Source of the DNA: Byssochlamys sp. IMV 00236
Taxonomy: Eukaryota > Ascomycota > Eurotiomycetes > Eurotiales > Thermoascaceae
Reading direction: 5' to 3'
DNA: 16,120 bases
NCBI GenBank assembly: GCA_001931875.2
Contig: MSJH02000067.1
Span: 1-16,120, forward strand
The notes under the pieces were generated by a model. The model searched no databases, was not told where the DNA came from, and saw only the letters and a program-made list of their open reading frames with translations. This document shows, in pieces, positions 7,384 to 16,120 of the stretch (the first letter of the stretch is position 1; each line of letters opens with the position of its first letter). Position numbers and translations under genes: made by a program.

Positions 7384-9177
7384 ATGCCAGTGATTGCCAA
7401 TCCAAGTGAACTCGACAGACAGACATTTGACTTTGTCATTGTTGGAGGTAATAAAGGAAAAAGAAAAGAAAAAAAGAAAGAAGACTGATATTTATAAAAA
7501 GGGGGAACAGCAGGCTGTGTTTTAGCCAACCGTCTATCTTGCAGATATAGAGTATTACTTTTAGAAGCAGGAACAAGAACACATGATGATCTAGTCGAAT
7601 CGCGAGTTCCCTTATTGAATAGTCGACTAAAGAACACAGAAGTAGATTGGAAGCTTCAGTCAGTCAGTCAGCCAAACGCAGATAACCGTACAATTGGTAT
7701 TCCCCTTGGAAAGATGCTCGGTGGCTCGAGCGCATTTAACGCATGTTTGTGGCATAGATGCTCTCCTTCAGATTATGATGCATGGCATACAAACGGATGG
7801 ACTTATAAGGATTTGAAGCCTTACTTTTGTAAGGCTGAGTCATTTCATCCTGCACACAACGTTCACGGAACCTCAGGGCCTATTCACGCCACTGATCTAG
7901 AGATCAATCCTGAGTCATTGGGTCACTATTTCAGAAGGGCTTGTCAAAATACGGGTCTACCCGACTATGATGATCTGACAGATAAGCCATGTCAAATCGG
8001 AGTGACGCACGTTCAATCAAGCATCTACCAGGGAGAGAGATCATCCACGGGCGCATGCTACCTGCCAAAAGACATTCTTGAGCGAACTAATCTAACCGTT
8101 GCTATGGGTTGCCATGTTACTCAAATCTTGTTCAATGGTGATCAAGCGGATAAGGTCAGATTTAATCACCACAATCACGATTATGTTGTTCACATTGGCC
8201 GTGAGATTATCCTATCGGCAGGAGCTCTGTTTTCTCCTTTCTTACTGTTGAAAAGCGGTATTGGACCCAAAGATGAGCTCGCTCGGCATGGAATCAACGC
8301 CGTTGTCGACTTACCTGGGGTCGGAAAGAACTTGCAAAATCATTGGAGAATACCTCTTGTTCACGAAACAATTGAGCCAGAAATGTCTTTGCACAGAGAT
8401 CTTTTTATAAACACTGAAGCAACATTGAAGCAAGCTCTTGATCAAAAGACAGGCGCAATGACGCGTATATGGCCTGATGCTGTTGCCTATATGAAAATTA
8501 AGGTAAAGTTAGCCATTTAATGAAAACACAATTAACATTTTGCCTCAGGGTACTCCTGATAACAGTAGTGATATTGAAAACGCGCCTCAGATGGAGTTGT
8601 TTACAGGCGGCCTGGCTCTTTGTAAACAGGCTGGGTCTCTGACACACGTGAACTGCGCTACCTTGCTCATGGTCTACCTTGCTCCTTTCTCAAGAGGCTC
8701 TGTTACCATATCAAGCAAAGAAGACATTTGTATAGACTTGGGTCTGTTGAGCGATAAAAGAGATCTAGAATGTATAGAGAAAGGACTGAGACTCTCCTTT
8801 GATATTGCAAATGATCCAATCTATAGAGATAGCTGCGTAAAACGATGGATATTACCGGCTGAAGACATGGACCAGCTGAACTTGGAAGAATATATTAAAG
8901 AAAATATAGAAACCATCCATCATTACGCAGGCACATGCAAGGTAAGTGTAATAAGAAAGGCAAGGGGACAAGCCATCAACAATTTACATCTTAGATGGGG
9001 CCTAAAGAAGATTGCATGGCAGTTGTCGATGAACACCTGAAAGTATATGGAGTCAACAACGTCCGTGTAGTAGACGCGTCCTTTTTCCCAATTGTACCTG
9101 CTGGTCAGATATGTTTCCCGGTAATTGCATGTGCTGAGAGAGCAGCTGATATCATACTTGATGAACATCAGCCATAA
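7384..9177 (+). CDS. GMC-family FAD oxidoreductase, 4 exons
   Basis: Flavoenzyme of the glucose-methanol-choline family, oxidising an alcohol; the substrate cannot be told. Exons 7384-7447, 7502-8502, 8549-8941, 8995-9177 (introns 46-54 nt) give 546 aa, a usual length. The FAD dinucleotide motif VIVGGGTAG spans about residues 18-26, split by intron 1 whose acceptor is AAAAAG. The family signatures GKMLGGSSAFN and a second signature around SAGALFSPFLLLKSGIGP follow. The active-site His is in HHYAGTCKMG (His480). In the C-terminal signature DASFFPIVPAGQICFPVIACAERAAD, shown here as DASFFPIVPAGQ (515-525 region) and ICFPVIACAERAAD, the position usually filled by Asn or His (as in GNTNAP) is Cys526. 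There is no signal peptide, so it is likely intracellular. It converges with Exo70, 40 bp apart. Confidence 0.92.
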
Positions 9178-9189
9178 AAGGTATCATCA

Positions 9190-9195
9190 TTTATT
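9190..9195 (-). promoter_or_regulatory. Poly(A) signal AATAAA for EXO70
   Basis: Read on minus, AATAAA lies 22 nt past the Exo70 stop (9218-9220), within the 40-bp gap to the convergent GMC gene. The two transcripts must therefore overlap at their 3' ends. Confidence 0.5.
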
Positions 9196-9217
9196 TATAT
9201 AAAGACTACAAAACAGC

Positions 9218-11533
9218 TTAATAAGCAGTTGGCTCGAATAAATGGCTGATCATTCGATCTATTTTGTCCTTATCAAAACGAATATACTTTGCTGGGTTCT
9301 TTGTAAAATCAGTATTTTGATATTTATCCAGAAAGCGTCCGTACATTGGTACAATAACATTCTTTACATCTCTTATAACTTGATTTCTCAGCTCAAGATC
9401 AGGAATCGCATAAGATTGCTGTGCTCGCACAATCTCTTCAAATTCCATATTGAAATTCTACAAATCATAAAGTAAGCAAGACAATCAACTAAAAAAGCAA
9501 ATTTACCTTGAATCGCTCCTTAATCAATTGTCGCTCAGCACTTCCCATCGAACTCTTGATAGACCCGCCTCTTACATACGTTACATCCATTAAATTCTCG
9601 ACACACGGTTTCCAAGACTCTTGATAGGCGTCCAACTGCTTCTTGACCAATTTACCAAATTTCATTTCTGATCCTTCGTCAAATATAGCATTCAAAGGAG
9701 GCGATCGTATCTGACGGAGTATGTGATTGTAATTGTTTAAAAGGAACAGAGTGGCCAAGGTCGGTTTTTTGTATCCACGCGATTTAATCTGCAAGGCAAC
9801 TGTCATCTGATCCAGGGCATCCACAAAGAACTTTTGCAGCAAGGCTGCGCCCATGGCTGTTTCACCTGATGGCATACGATTGGAAGCGTTGGCGAGGATA
9901 TCGGCCGATGGCATTGTGTTCCAACCTCCATCACCGATAAGAATGAGCAATGGTTCCACTGTATCTCTCCAGATATAGAGACGTTTGAAGTAATTCAAGG
10001 TCTTGATAGGATATGAGTTACTAATTAAGTTATATGCTATAAGAACTTACATTGCTAGTCATTTCATGAACAGTACCATCGCTACTCAGATTCATCTGAG
10101 GATTAACTTCTTTTCTGCCACGGATATCCTCCATAAATTCATAAAAGTTTCGAAGCACTGTTAATTTAAATGTACTAATCATGTCCTGAACGTCTGTCAA
10201 GGAAACAAGTTGCACCAAATTCTCAAGGTAAGTGGAGCACTCACGATCATATTTTTCAATGATATCAAAAACAAACGCTGTCTCTGTATAATTTAACCGT
10301 TTAGCGATTGCGTTCAGCTGTTTGCCAGCAGCAACGTATTCAGATGTTGCAGGAGTAATTGATCCTTTGAGGGCAGCTGCTCTTCTTGTCTCGTTACTCA
10401 TGATTTGTTGAGCAAACTTGTATTCTGACTCCATCATCTTGGCATAGCATTCGGTATATTTCAAAAACTCACTTGATCCTCTTTCGTAAGAAGCGCCTTG
10501 GTGCTTTTCTGATTGCTGGACAGACTGAGAGAGTGGATGCAGAGATTTTTGTAGAAATGCAGATCTGATTTCTATATATGGCTTTGTAAAATCAACAGAG
10601 TATCCTGTCTCCTTTTCTGATGAAGCAATGTAAATGGATAGTTGAGAAAGTTGTTTTACGGAAGCAGTTGCCATCAATTCACTATCTACAAACAAATATC
10701 ATCTCAGTCTCCCTTTCTTTTTCTCCTTTTTTTTTTTTTTTTTTTTTTTTTTAGTCTTATATATTTACTTGAATTAAGCATTGTATTGATATCTACTGGA
10801 TTACTAACAGACGAAAGCCATTTTCTGAACAGTGTTTCTAGATGAAGCATACCCGCTTTTTGTAATTGTTTCTACAATAAAATTCAATTTCTGCATAAAT
10901 GCTGCTGTAAACCCTTGTTTTTACCATTTGATATATTGTCTTTTCGCAACCCTTCAACTGACTCTTTTCAATCACATCCACGCCATCCTTTAATCTTCCC
11001 ATTGCCTTTAAATAAGGCAACACATTATTCTCGTCAGGACTATATAGACGTATGCAGTTAATATTGTGCATCGTTCGTTCCCTTCAAGTACGTACCCCTT
11101 TAGGATAAAGGCTTCTTCCTTGCTGGGCATATTCAAGCATTCGATAATATGCTCTGTTGATTTCAAAGCCGTATCTATGTCTATAGAATATATAAAGTTA
11201 CATATCACTACTGTCGCTGATTTGAGTATTACTGTTTGCCAATTTGGTCAAGTTTTGAGTTGACTTATGAATGGGTAGTATAGATGCTTCTAGTTGTAAT
11301 AGTCTACCATCAAAGGAATCTAATATACCCACCTTTTGCATAATGAATATGAATTTCTTTTTACAACATTGCTACTTACAAGTTTATTTGATAAGCCGTT
11401 CATTCTACCGAGTTGCTTCTGTAAGGCATCTAATTCAGCAGCATCTGAATTAATATTAATGTCTAAATTACTATAACCGTGTTAATAGTTGCAATGTTAT
11501 CATGGCAATAAAGCAAAGTAAACACCTTGACAT
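9218..11533 (-). CDS. EXO70: Exocyst subunit Exo70, 9 exons
   Basis: Exo70 tethers secretory vesicles at the plasma membrane through phosphoinositide and Rho GTPase contacts. Exons (minus): 11533-11526, 11470-11380, 11332-11233, 11180-11096, 11039-10925, 10871-10769, 10685-10051, 10001-9507, 9457-9218, giving 623 aa; phases agree at all junctions. The N-terminal coiled-coil segment reads GILDSFDGRLLQLEASILP then HKSTQNLTKLANNID, with family spacing. LHLETLFRKWLSSVSNPVD follows near residue 150. The C-terminal Exo70 domain has SSDGTVHEMTSNTLNYFKRL and ends EFEEIVRAQQ...KYIRF...SHLFEPTAY. The 8-nt first exon (ATG TCA AG, donor GTGTTT) is the weakest part; it is chosen because a stop lies in frame upstream of exon 2 with no ATG between. 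Intron 6 holds a 26-nt homopolymer. It shares a 116-bp upstream region with the HPS1-like gene. Confidence 0.94.
10727..10752. repeat. T26 homopolymer (A26 in Exo70 intron 6)
   Basis: A run of 26 T on plus, inside the 83-nt intron 10768-10686 of Exo70. It explains why this intron is longer than its neighbours (47-56 nt). Confidence 0.9.
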
Positions 11534-11649
11534 TTGTGGTATAAGAAAGAGAAAAGGTAGAGATAATAATTTCAAACACCGTATATTGGGCTGCCTGTTT
11601 GACACATTTTAGGTACCTTTTTTCTTTCCTTCTTTTTTTTTTTCTCTTT
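11534..11649. promoter_or_regulatory. Compact bidirectional promoter, EXO70 / HPS1-like
   Basis: Only 116 bp separate the two predicted start codons, which face away from each other. The segment contains an inverted CCAAT box (ATTGG, 11585-11589) and a long pyrimidine tract (11620-11649) ahead of the HPS1-like ATG. If the tiny first exon of Exo70 is wrong, the gap changes somewhat. Confidence 0.6.
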
Positions 11650-13423
11650 ATGATTGTATATTTGATTATAAATAAATTAGGGACCATTATTTATCAGTCA
11701 AATACAAAAACAAACACGAATGAAAGTCAAAGAATTCGATATTTACCTTTACTTGTGATAAAGGACCTTATAAAAGCTAATTTTTATCAAAACTTTGAAT
11801 ATATCAAAGTGCAGGACAAAACAATCGTCTTTGAAGAGGTATATATTTATCATTTGTGTAAGGAAAGTGATCTAATTTACATGCATATAGAGACAGAATC
11901 TACTTTATGTTGCTTGCACCAAAAGAAATATACCTATAAATATTCTACAACATCATCTCGCAATAATCCACTCATTTCTGAATTTTCATTTTGGACCACA
12001 ATGGATAGTTGATAGCAGCAATAAAAAAAAGGAAATACACAACTGTCTGATGAAGTTACCGTTCATAAAGAATACAAAGTTGTCCATCTTATCAAACGAT
12101 ATGATGTGTTGTATGGAACAAGTGCAGATTGGAGAGGATTTAATCAACAAACTGAAAGAAAGCATGGCCAACTGCTGTGATCACAGCTTTGGTATGATTG
12201 ATAAACCTATTTTTAATAAGTCAGTCAAAGCATGGGAACACTGCTTTTTATTCGCAAGAGATAAAGTCATCGCACAGTGTTCCAATAGTGAGACACTGAA
12301 TGAAGAAAATTTATACTTTTTAAAGTTATTGGTGTCACAATGTGAGTAAAAAAGGGTAGAAATGATAACATATGGTAAATTTATACTTTATATAGTACCA
12401 ACCAAGATGATCCCTAGCACTAGTAGTCAAAGCAACAGTAGTAGCCATAGTAACAGCAGTAGTCATAGTAAACTGTCACCACAGTTTATGATAAACAATA
12501 ATATAACACTTCCCAAAAACATAAACAACCAGCGATCTGTGTATGTCTATCATAGCTCATCATCATCCTCACCCTTTAAAATCAGAGAAAAATCAGCATC
12601 ATCAGCAACGTTATTATCATTTGAATCGCCTTATTGGTACTCATCACCTGAACAACAAATGTTATCAAGTAATGCACCACTAATAGAGGATTCAGTATCA
12701 TCGTCACCGGATTCACTAAAATGCCTATTGACCAACCTGTATAATGAAATAGAAGAAGATGTCAAGATATTTACAAGATATGTAAATAATCAATGTGTAA
12801 ATATAATCGTTGTATACCTTTATCAAGAAATATCCACAGTCATCATTTGTAAACAAGATAAAATATGGAATCATCAGATAAAGCAGTTTAAGGCATCATT
12901 TAAAAGTCAATTATCAGATTTTTATGCTTTTCTGTTAACCAAAGAATCAACACACTTCACCAATCTATCATTCACGCTAAACTTTCCTGGATTAATTCAT
13001 TTTATTTATCGTGAGAATGGCATATTGATCACACCTTTATTGACTGATTTAAACGAACTGGATAAAAATCATGAATTATTATACCAAGTAATATATCATT
13101 GTAAAAGAATAGATCAAAAGAGGAAATGGCCTACCCTGAAAGAAGTTAGACGAATGGTAATCACCTTCATCCTGAACGATTGTCACTAACATCTTATATA
13201 GACAATAGATCTACTTCATTTAGGTCTCAATAAAGTCCAGCAAGAGACGAGGATACTGAAAGAATCAAACCAATTCTATCTATTATACGAAAAAAACTTG
13301 AAGAATCAAGAATTGTTTTGTATTTACTTTAATATATTTTCAAAAGACAGAATTTGGAATATTCATCACAAATTGTTAAATGATCTTGGTCAACGTACAT
13401 CCATGTCTTTATTTACTGTCTAA
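11650..13423 (+). CDS. HPS1: HPS1-like BLOC-3 subunit (longin-type Rab GEF component), 4 exons
   Basis: HPS1 pairs with HPS4 in BLOC-3, the exchange factor for Rab32/Rab38 in animals. Exons 11650-11838, 11891-12341, 12396-13156, 13202-13423 (introns 45-54 nt) give 540 aa, shorter than human HPS1 (700). The N-terminus MIVYLIINKLGTIIYQSN looks like a first longin strand pair, followed by IVFEERQNLLYVACTKRN and FLNFHFGPQWIVD, matching the longin domain of HPS1. A Ser/Asn-rich low-complexity stretch follows (about 220-245). Near residue 409 FPGLIHFIYRENG aligns with FPGLVHFIYVDR of human HPS1. The last exon gives ILKESNQFYLLYEKNLKN, matching the FREGDFYCSYFLWFEN region. TAA is followed at once by AATAAA. 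The last 15 bp overlap the mL50 gene. The family call is from remembered motifs, not a search; a divergent Mon1-like longin protein is the alternative. Confidence 0.82.
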
Positions 13424-14072
13424 AATAAATGTTATATTACTGGGGAGTTCCTCTTGCTTTTCTGTAAGGATATCTTTGATTGTCTTGCTTTCTTCTTGTT
13501 TTGTGTTGTCTAAAAGAGCTGCAACAACATCTTGGGTTGTTTCTATTTCGTTCAACTTATAATTAGGCACCTCTTTTCCGGTTTGCTTCATGCTCTCTTT
13601 TAATATCTATATGCCGCATTAGCCATGTTTGTTTATTATTCTATAGGCTACTGATTCACCTTAAACTTTGTATCCAAATCGGTCAATGCTACTTGGTTCC
13701 AACTTTGGTCATTGGCATCTGCAACATGCTCAAGAACAACAGATCGGACGATGCCTTCGATTTCTTTTTCATCCTTTAAAATTTCTTTTCGCTTCCAACT
13801 ATTCCAATGTACTTAGTTTATCAGTTGATCTCAATCACTTCAACTTACGACACAAATTCTTCCTTGGTTTCGTATTTAACGTCAAATGTCACAACAGGTT
13901 CCTCAGTTGTAGGTTGTGCAGGGGTAACTGATTCTTTGCTTTGTTTCTTGGCCCAAGGATTAAGTTTCCCGAATAAGCCTGATTCGCTACCAGCTAATTG
14001 AACACTTGAAATGTGAATTCTAGACACTTGTTGAAATCGTGAAACTAAAAGTCTCTTTTGACAGGCAAACAT
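13409..14072 (-). CDS. MRPL50: Mitochondrial large-subunit ribosomal protein mL50, 3 exons
   Basis: Component of the mitochondrial large ribosomal subunit. Exons (minus): 14072-13849, 13798-13660, 13606-13409 (introns 50 and 53 nt) give 186 aa. The N-terminus MFACQKRLLVSRFQQVSRIH is basic, lacks acidic residues and fits a mitochondrial targeting peptide. A linker follows (GLFGKLNPWAKKQ, then Thr/Glu-rich). The mL50 core runs through LTDLDTKFKILKESMKQTG and KEVPNYKLNEIETTQDVVA, matching the family pattern of FK-x-L, VPN-x-x-L and DV. Intron 2 is placed so that KFK joins ILKES. The 3' end overlaps the convergent HPS1-like coding sequence by 15 bp. Yeast calls the equivalent protein Mrpl13. The alternative is an unrelated mitochondrial protein, which I think unlikely. 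Confidence 0.83.
13424..13429 (+). promoter_or_regulatory. Poly(A) signal AATAAA for the HPS1-like gene
   Basis: AATAAA begins directly after the TAA stop (13421-13423). It lies inside the last coding exon of mL50, antisense, so the end-processing signal of one gene is embedded in the codons of the other. Confidence 0.55.
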
Positions 14073-14502
14073 TTTTTAACTAAAAAAAAAAAAAAAGACA
14101 AAGGGGCCATCAAATTTTTTTCGGGCAGTTTGATGCACATCCCACACACCCCGTTGGCGGTCATTCAATAATAACTCAAAGGACATGGACACTCTTTGAA
14201 GGGAAACAGCTGCCCAATTGCGCAAGGTTTGTAACTTGAATCTATCACATTGAAAGAGGATTCTCACCTTTGTGCTGTTTATTCATGCCAAGCAGTCATT
14301 TAGAAGCTCTTTCTCATTTACATTGACTAGAATTGATATGTTTACTTCTAATAATAGTCTTTTACTTGTAGATGCTATAGCTGGATAAATCAATTAAAAC
14401 ATTGGGCCAACTCGATTTAGCAGCTGTATGACTGCCCTTTGTGAGGGCTCACAGTCAAGTTTCAATTTAATTCTTTTTTTTTTTAATTCGTAAACAAAAA
14501 AC
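14073..14502. other. Divergent intergenic region, mL50 / U5-40K
   Basis: 430 bp between divergent starts. There is an A14 tract at 14082-14095 just upstream of mL50, and a weak 7-bp inverted repeat CATCAAA/TTTGATG (14108-14135). No open frame here resembles a protein family. It presumably holds both promoters. Confidence 0.55.
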
Positions 14503-15798
14503 ATGGCAGAAAAAAGAAGAGATATAGACACAGGCAATGGAGGTGCTCTTATTAAGCGCTCCAAGCCAAATGAAGAGGAAAAGAATAAATCGGTTATTAC
14601 ACTATCCAATCAAAGATCTGGAACTCAAAACGCCATTGTTGGAACTGTAATAGAACGAATACACCGCGCTTTTTATGTTGTTAATATTTTGAGTATAGGT
14701 CAAGCGCACTTCAGCATTAGAAGCACCTGTGATGCAATTAACAGGCCATGGTGTAAAGTATTTACAACATTCACGTCATCTTGTCTATTAAACAATGTAT
14801 AGGGTGAGATTTATAGCTGTGAATTTGACCCTTCAGGAGAGTTTATTGCAAGTGCAGGATTCGATAGACAAATATGTAAAGCATCATTCAGTTAATTCCA
14901 TTCATTGCAACTAATATCTGATTTTACGCCTAGACTTATGGAACACATATGGAGAAGTAAAGAATTACGGCATCATTAAAGGACACGGAAACGCTATTAT
15001 GGAAATACATTGGTCTCGAGACTCCAAGCAAATTTTTAGCTGTTCAGCCGATAAATCTGTTGGCATTTTTGATGTAAAGACAGGCGATAGAGTGCGAAAA
15101 TGGAGAGGTCATGCAGGCATTGTGAATAGCTGCCAAGCAGCTCGTAGAGGTCCAGAAATTGTTGTATCTGGCAGTGATGATTGCACTGTCAAAGTTTGGG
15201 ACCCTAGATCAAAAGATGCTGTGAGCACCTTTGAAAATGAATATCAAGTAACCTCTGTGTGTTTTAGTGAAGCAGGTGATATGGTCTACTCTGCTGGCAT
15301 TGATAACACTGTCAAGGTTTGGGATGTACGTAAGAATCAGGTTGCATACACAATGGAGGGACACTTGGATACTGTCACTGGTATGCGTCTAAGTCCCGAT
15401 GGCTCATACTTACTAACAAACTCTATGGATAATACGGGTAATGAAGCAAGAAAGGTGGAATATAACAAACTAATATTCCTTTTATAGTTCGTATTTGGGA
15501 TATCAAACCATTTGCACCAAATGATCGTTGTCTGAAGGTGTTTGAAGGTGCTCCTCATGGATTCGAAAAGAATTTAATTAGACCTACATGGTCAACAGAT
15601 GGTACTCAAATAGCTTGTGGCTCTGCAGATAGAACAGTCGTCATTTGGGAAGTTGATAGCAAGAAAATTCTTTATAAGCTTCCTGGGCATAAAGGATGTG
15701 TAAATGATGTAGATTGGCACCCAAGAGAACCCATAGTCATGAGTGCAAGTACTGACAAGACATTATTCTTGGGCGAAGTTAAACCAACACGATCTTGA
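14503..15798 (+). CDS. SNRNP40: U5 snRNP 40 kDa WD40 protein, 5 exons
   Basis: WD40 scaffold of the U5 snRNP that contacts Prp8 in the spliceosome (Prp8-binding protein; Spf38/Cwf17 in fission yeast). Exons 14503-14646, 14699-14752, 14803-14875, 14934-15437, 15488-15798 (introns 50-58 nt) give 361 aa against 357 in human. A basic N-terminus is followed by seven WD repeats from about residue 58: GHGGEIYSCEFDPSGEFIAS, LWNTYGEVKNY, GHGNAIMEIHW, the diagnostic VNSCQAARRGPEIVVSGSDD, GIDNTVKVWDVRKNQVAYTM, VRIWDIKPFAPNDRC, FEKNLIRPTWSTDG and finally LYKLPGHKGCVNDVDWHP. Exon 2 is only 54 nt. The WD signatures FAPNDRC and LYKLPGH are specific to this subfamily, so the identification is firm. Confidence 0.96.
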
Positions 15799-15941
15799 TG
15801 TAAACTGTTGATTTGCTCCAAGCGGGCTATTTCAGTGACTGTTGAACTGTAAAAAATTTTTCAAAAAAAAATAAATTGAAGGCTTAATTGTGAAAGACAA
15901 TTATTCCTTCTCTTTCTCCAACTTAATCTTACTTATTCAAA
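15799..15941. promoter_or_regulatory. Short region holding U5-40K 3' end and RPS13 promoter
   Basis: Only 143 bp separate the U5-40K stop and the RPS13 start, on the same strand. AATAAA at 15870-15875 serves the upstream gene. A pyrimidine-rich run at 15904-15919 precedes the RPS13 ATG, as is usual at ribosomal protein leaders. The RPS13 core promoter must overlap the upstream 3' UTR. Confidence 0.6.
15870..15875 (+). promoter_or_regulatory. Poly(A) signal AATAAA for U5-40K
   Basis: AATAAA lies 71 nt after the stop codon, following an A-rich run. Confidence 0.5.
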
Positions 15942-16120
15942 ATGGGTCGTATGCACACTCCTGGTAAGGGTATCTCTGGCAGTGCCCTCCCCTATCGCCG
16001 CACTCCTCCTTCTTGGGTCAAGACCACTGCCGAAGAAGTTGTTGACATGATCTGCAAGAATGCCAAGAAGGGTCTTACTCCTTCTCAAATTGGTGTCATC
16101 CTCCGTGACTCTCACGGTAT
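15942..16120 (+). CDS. RPS13: Cytosolic ribosomal protein uS15 (RPS13), 5' part
   Basis: Small-subunit ribosomal protein. The frame opens [20 protein letters not shown] and continues through [20 protein letters not shown], nearly identical to eukaryotic RPS13 (about 151 aa), and runs off the window after about 59 codons. Codon use is biased to C-ending codons (aag, ctc, gtc, cgc), unlike its neighbours and as expected for a highly expressed gene. No intron lies in the visible part. Confidence 0.97.
   Translation, partial: MGRMHTPGKGISGSALPYRRTPPSWVKTTAEEVVDMICKNAKKGLTPSQIGVILRDSHG

Noticed and set aside
11463..11687. Minus-strand frame covering the Exo70 / HPS1-like promoter
   Set aside because: It is rich in Ile and Lys from low-complexity AT sequence, overlaps the HPS1-like first exon and splice sites of Exo70, and matches no family.
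14108..14135. CATCAAA/TTTGATG inverted repeat
   Set aside because: Short AT-rich arms in a promoter region; common by chance and with no supporting context.
1..16120. Mobile elements, tRNA or rRNA genes, CRISPR arrays
   Set aside because: No transposase, reverse transcriptase or integrase frames, no terminal repeats, no cloverleaf-like segments and no spaced direct repeats were seen on either strand.

Overview
The window looks like nuclear DNA of a fungus, most likely an early-diverging one of the Mucoromycota type. This is inferred from the AT-rich sequence, the dense genes split by roughly two dozen small introns (about 45-60 nt, mostly GTAAGT/GTAAAG/GTAATA donors and TATAG/TTAG acceptors), a large F-box family protein, and the mix of fungal-type and animal-type traffic genes. 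No ribosomal RNA, tRNA, CRISPR or prokaryotic feature was seen. All gene models below were built by hand: exons were joined so that reading phase and family conservation agree at each junction.

Layout: (1) 1-869, no gene recognised. (2) 870-2546, minus, sphingosine/long-chain-base kinase, 5 exons. (3) 2547-3651, shared upstream region. (4) 3652-4366, plus, HAC1/XBP1-type bZIP factor of the unfolded protein response with a predicted IRE1-type non-spliceosomal intron. (5) 5083-6886, minus, F-box protein gene broken by a stop and a frameshift. (6) 7384-9177, plus, GMC oxidoreductase, 4 exons. (7) 9218-11533, minus, exocyst subunit Exo70, 9 exons. (8) 11650-13423, plus, HPS1-like BLOC-3 subunit, 4 exons, divergent from Exo70 across only 116 bp. 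(9) 13409-14072, minus, mitochondrial ribosomal protein mL50, 3 exons, tail-to-tail with HPS1 and overlapping it by 15 bp of coding sequence. (10) 14503-15798, plus, U5 snRNP 40 kDa WD40 protein, 5 exons. (11) 15942 to the edge, plus, 5' part of ribosomal protein uS15 (RPS13).

The most striking content is the HAC1 locus. Two hairpins, each with a 7-nt loop, sit at the ends of a 121-nt segment (4046-4166). Removing that segment between the expected loop bases joins two reading frames exactly. Ordinary GT-AG splicing at the good donors would give a frame that stops soon after. Inside this intron, 18 nt (4115-4132) are perfectly complementary to 18 nt (3612-3629) just upstream of the start codon. 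That is the architecture by which budding yeast holds unspliced HAC1 mRNA untranslated. The window therefore appears to hold a complete splice-and-release UPR switch in a lineage where I do not know of one having been described.

Functional links: sphingolipid signalling, the UPR, exocytosis (Exo70) and Rab32/38-type organelle traffic (HPS1) all lie here, but only Exo70 and HPS1 share an obvious regulatory region. The rest is ordinary gene neighbourhood.
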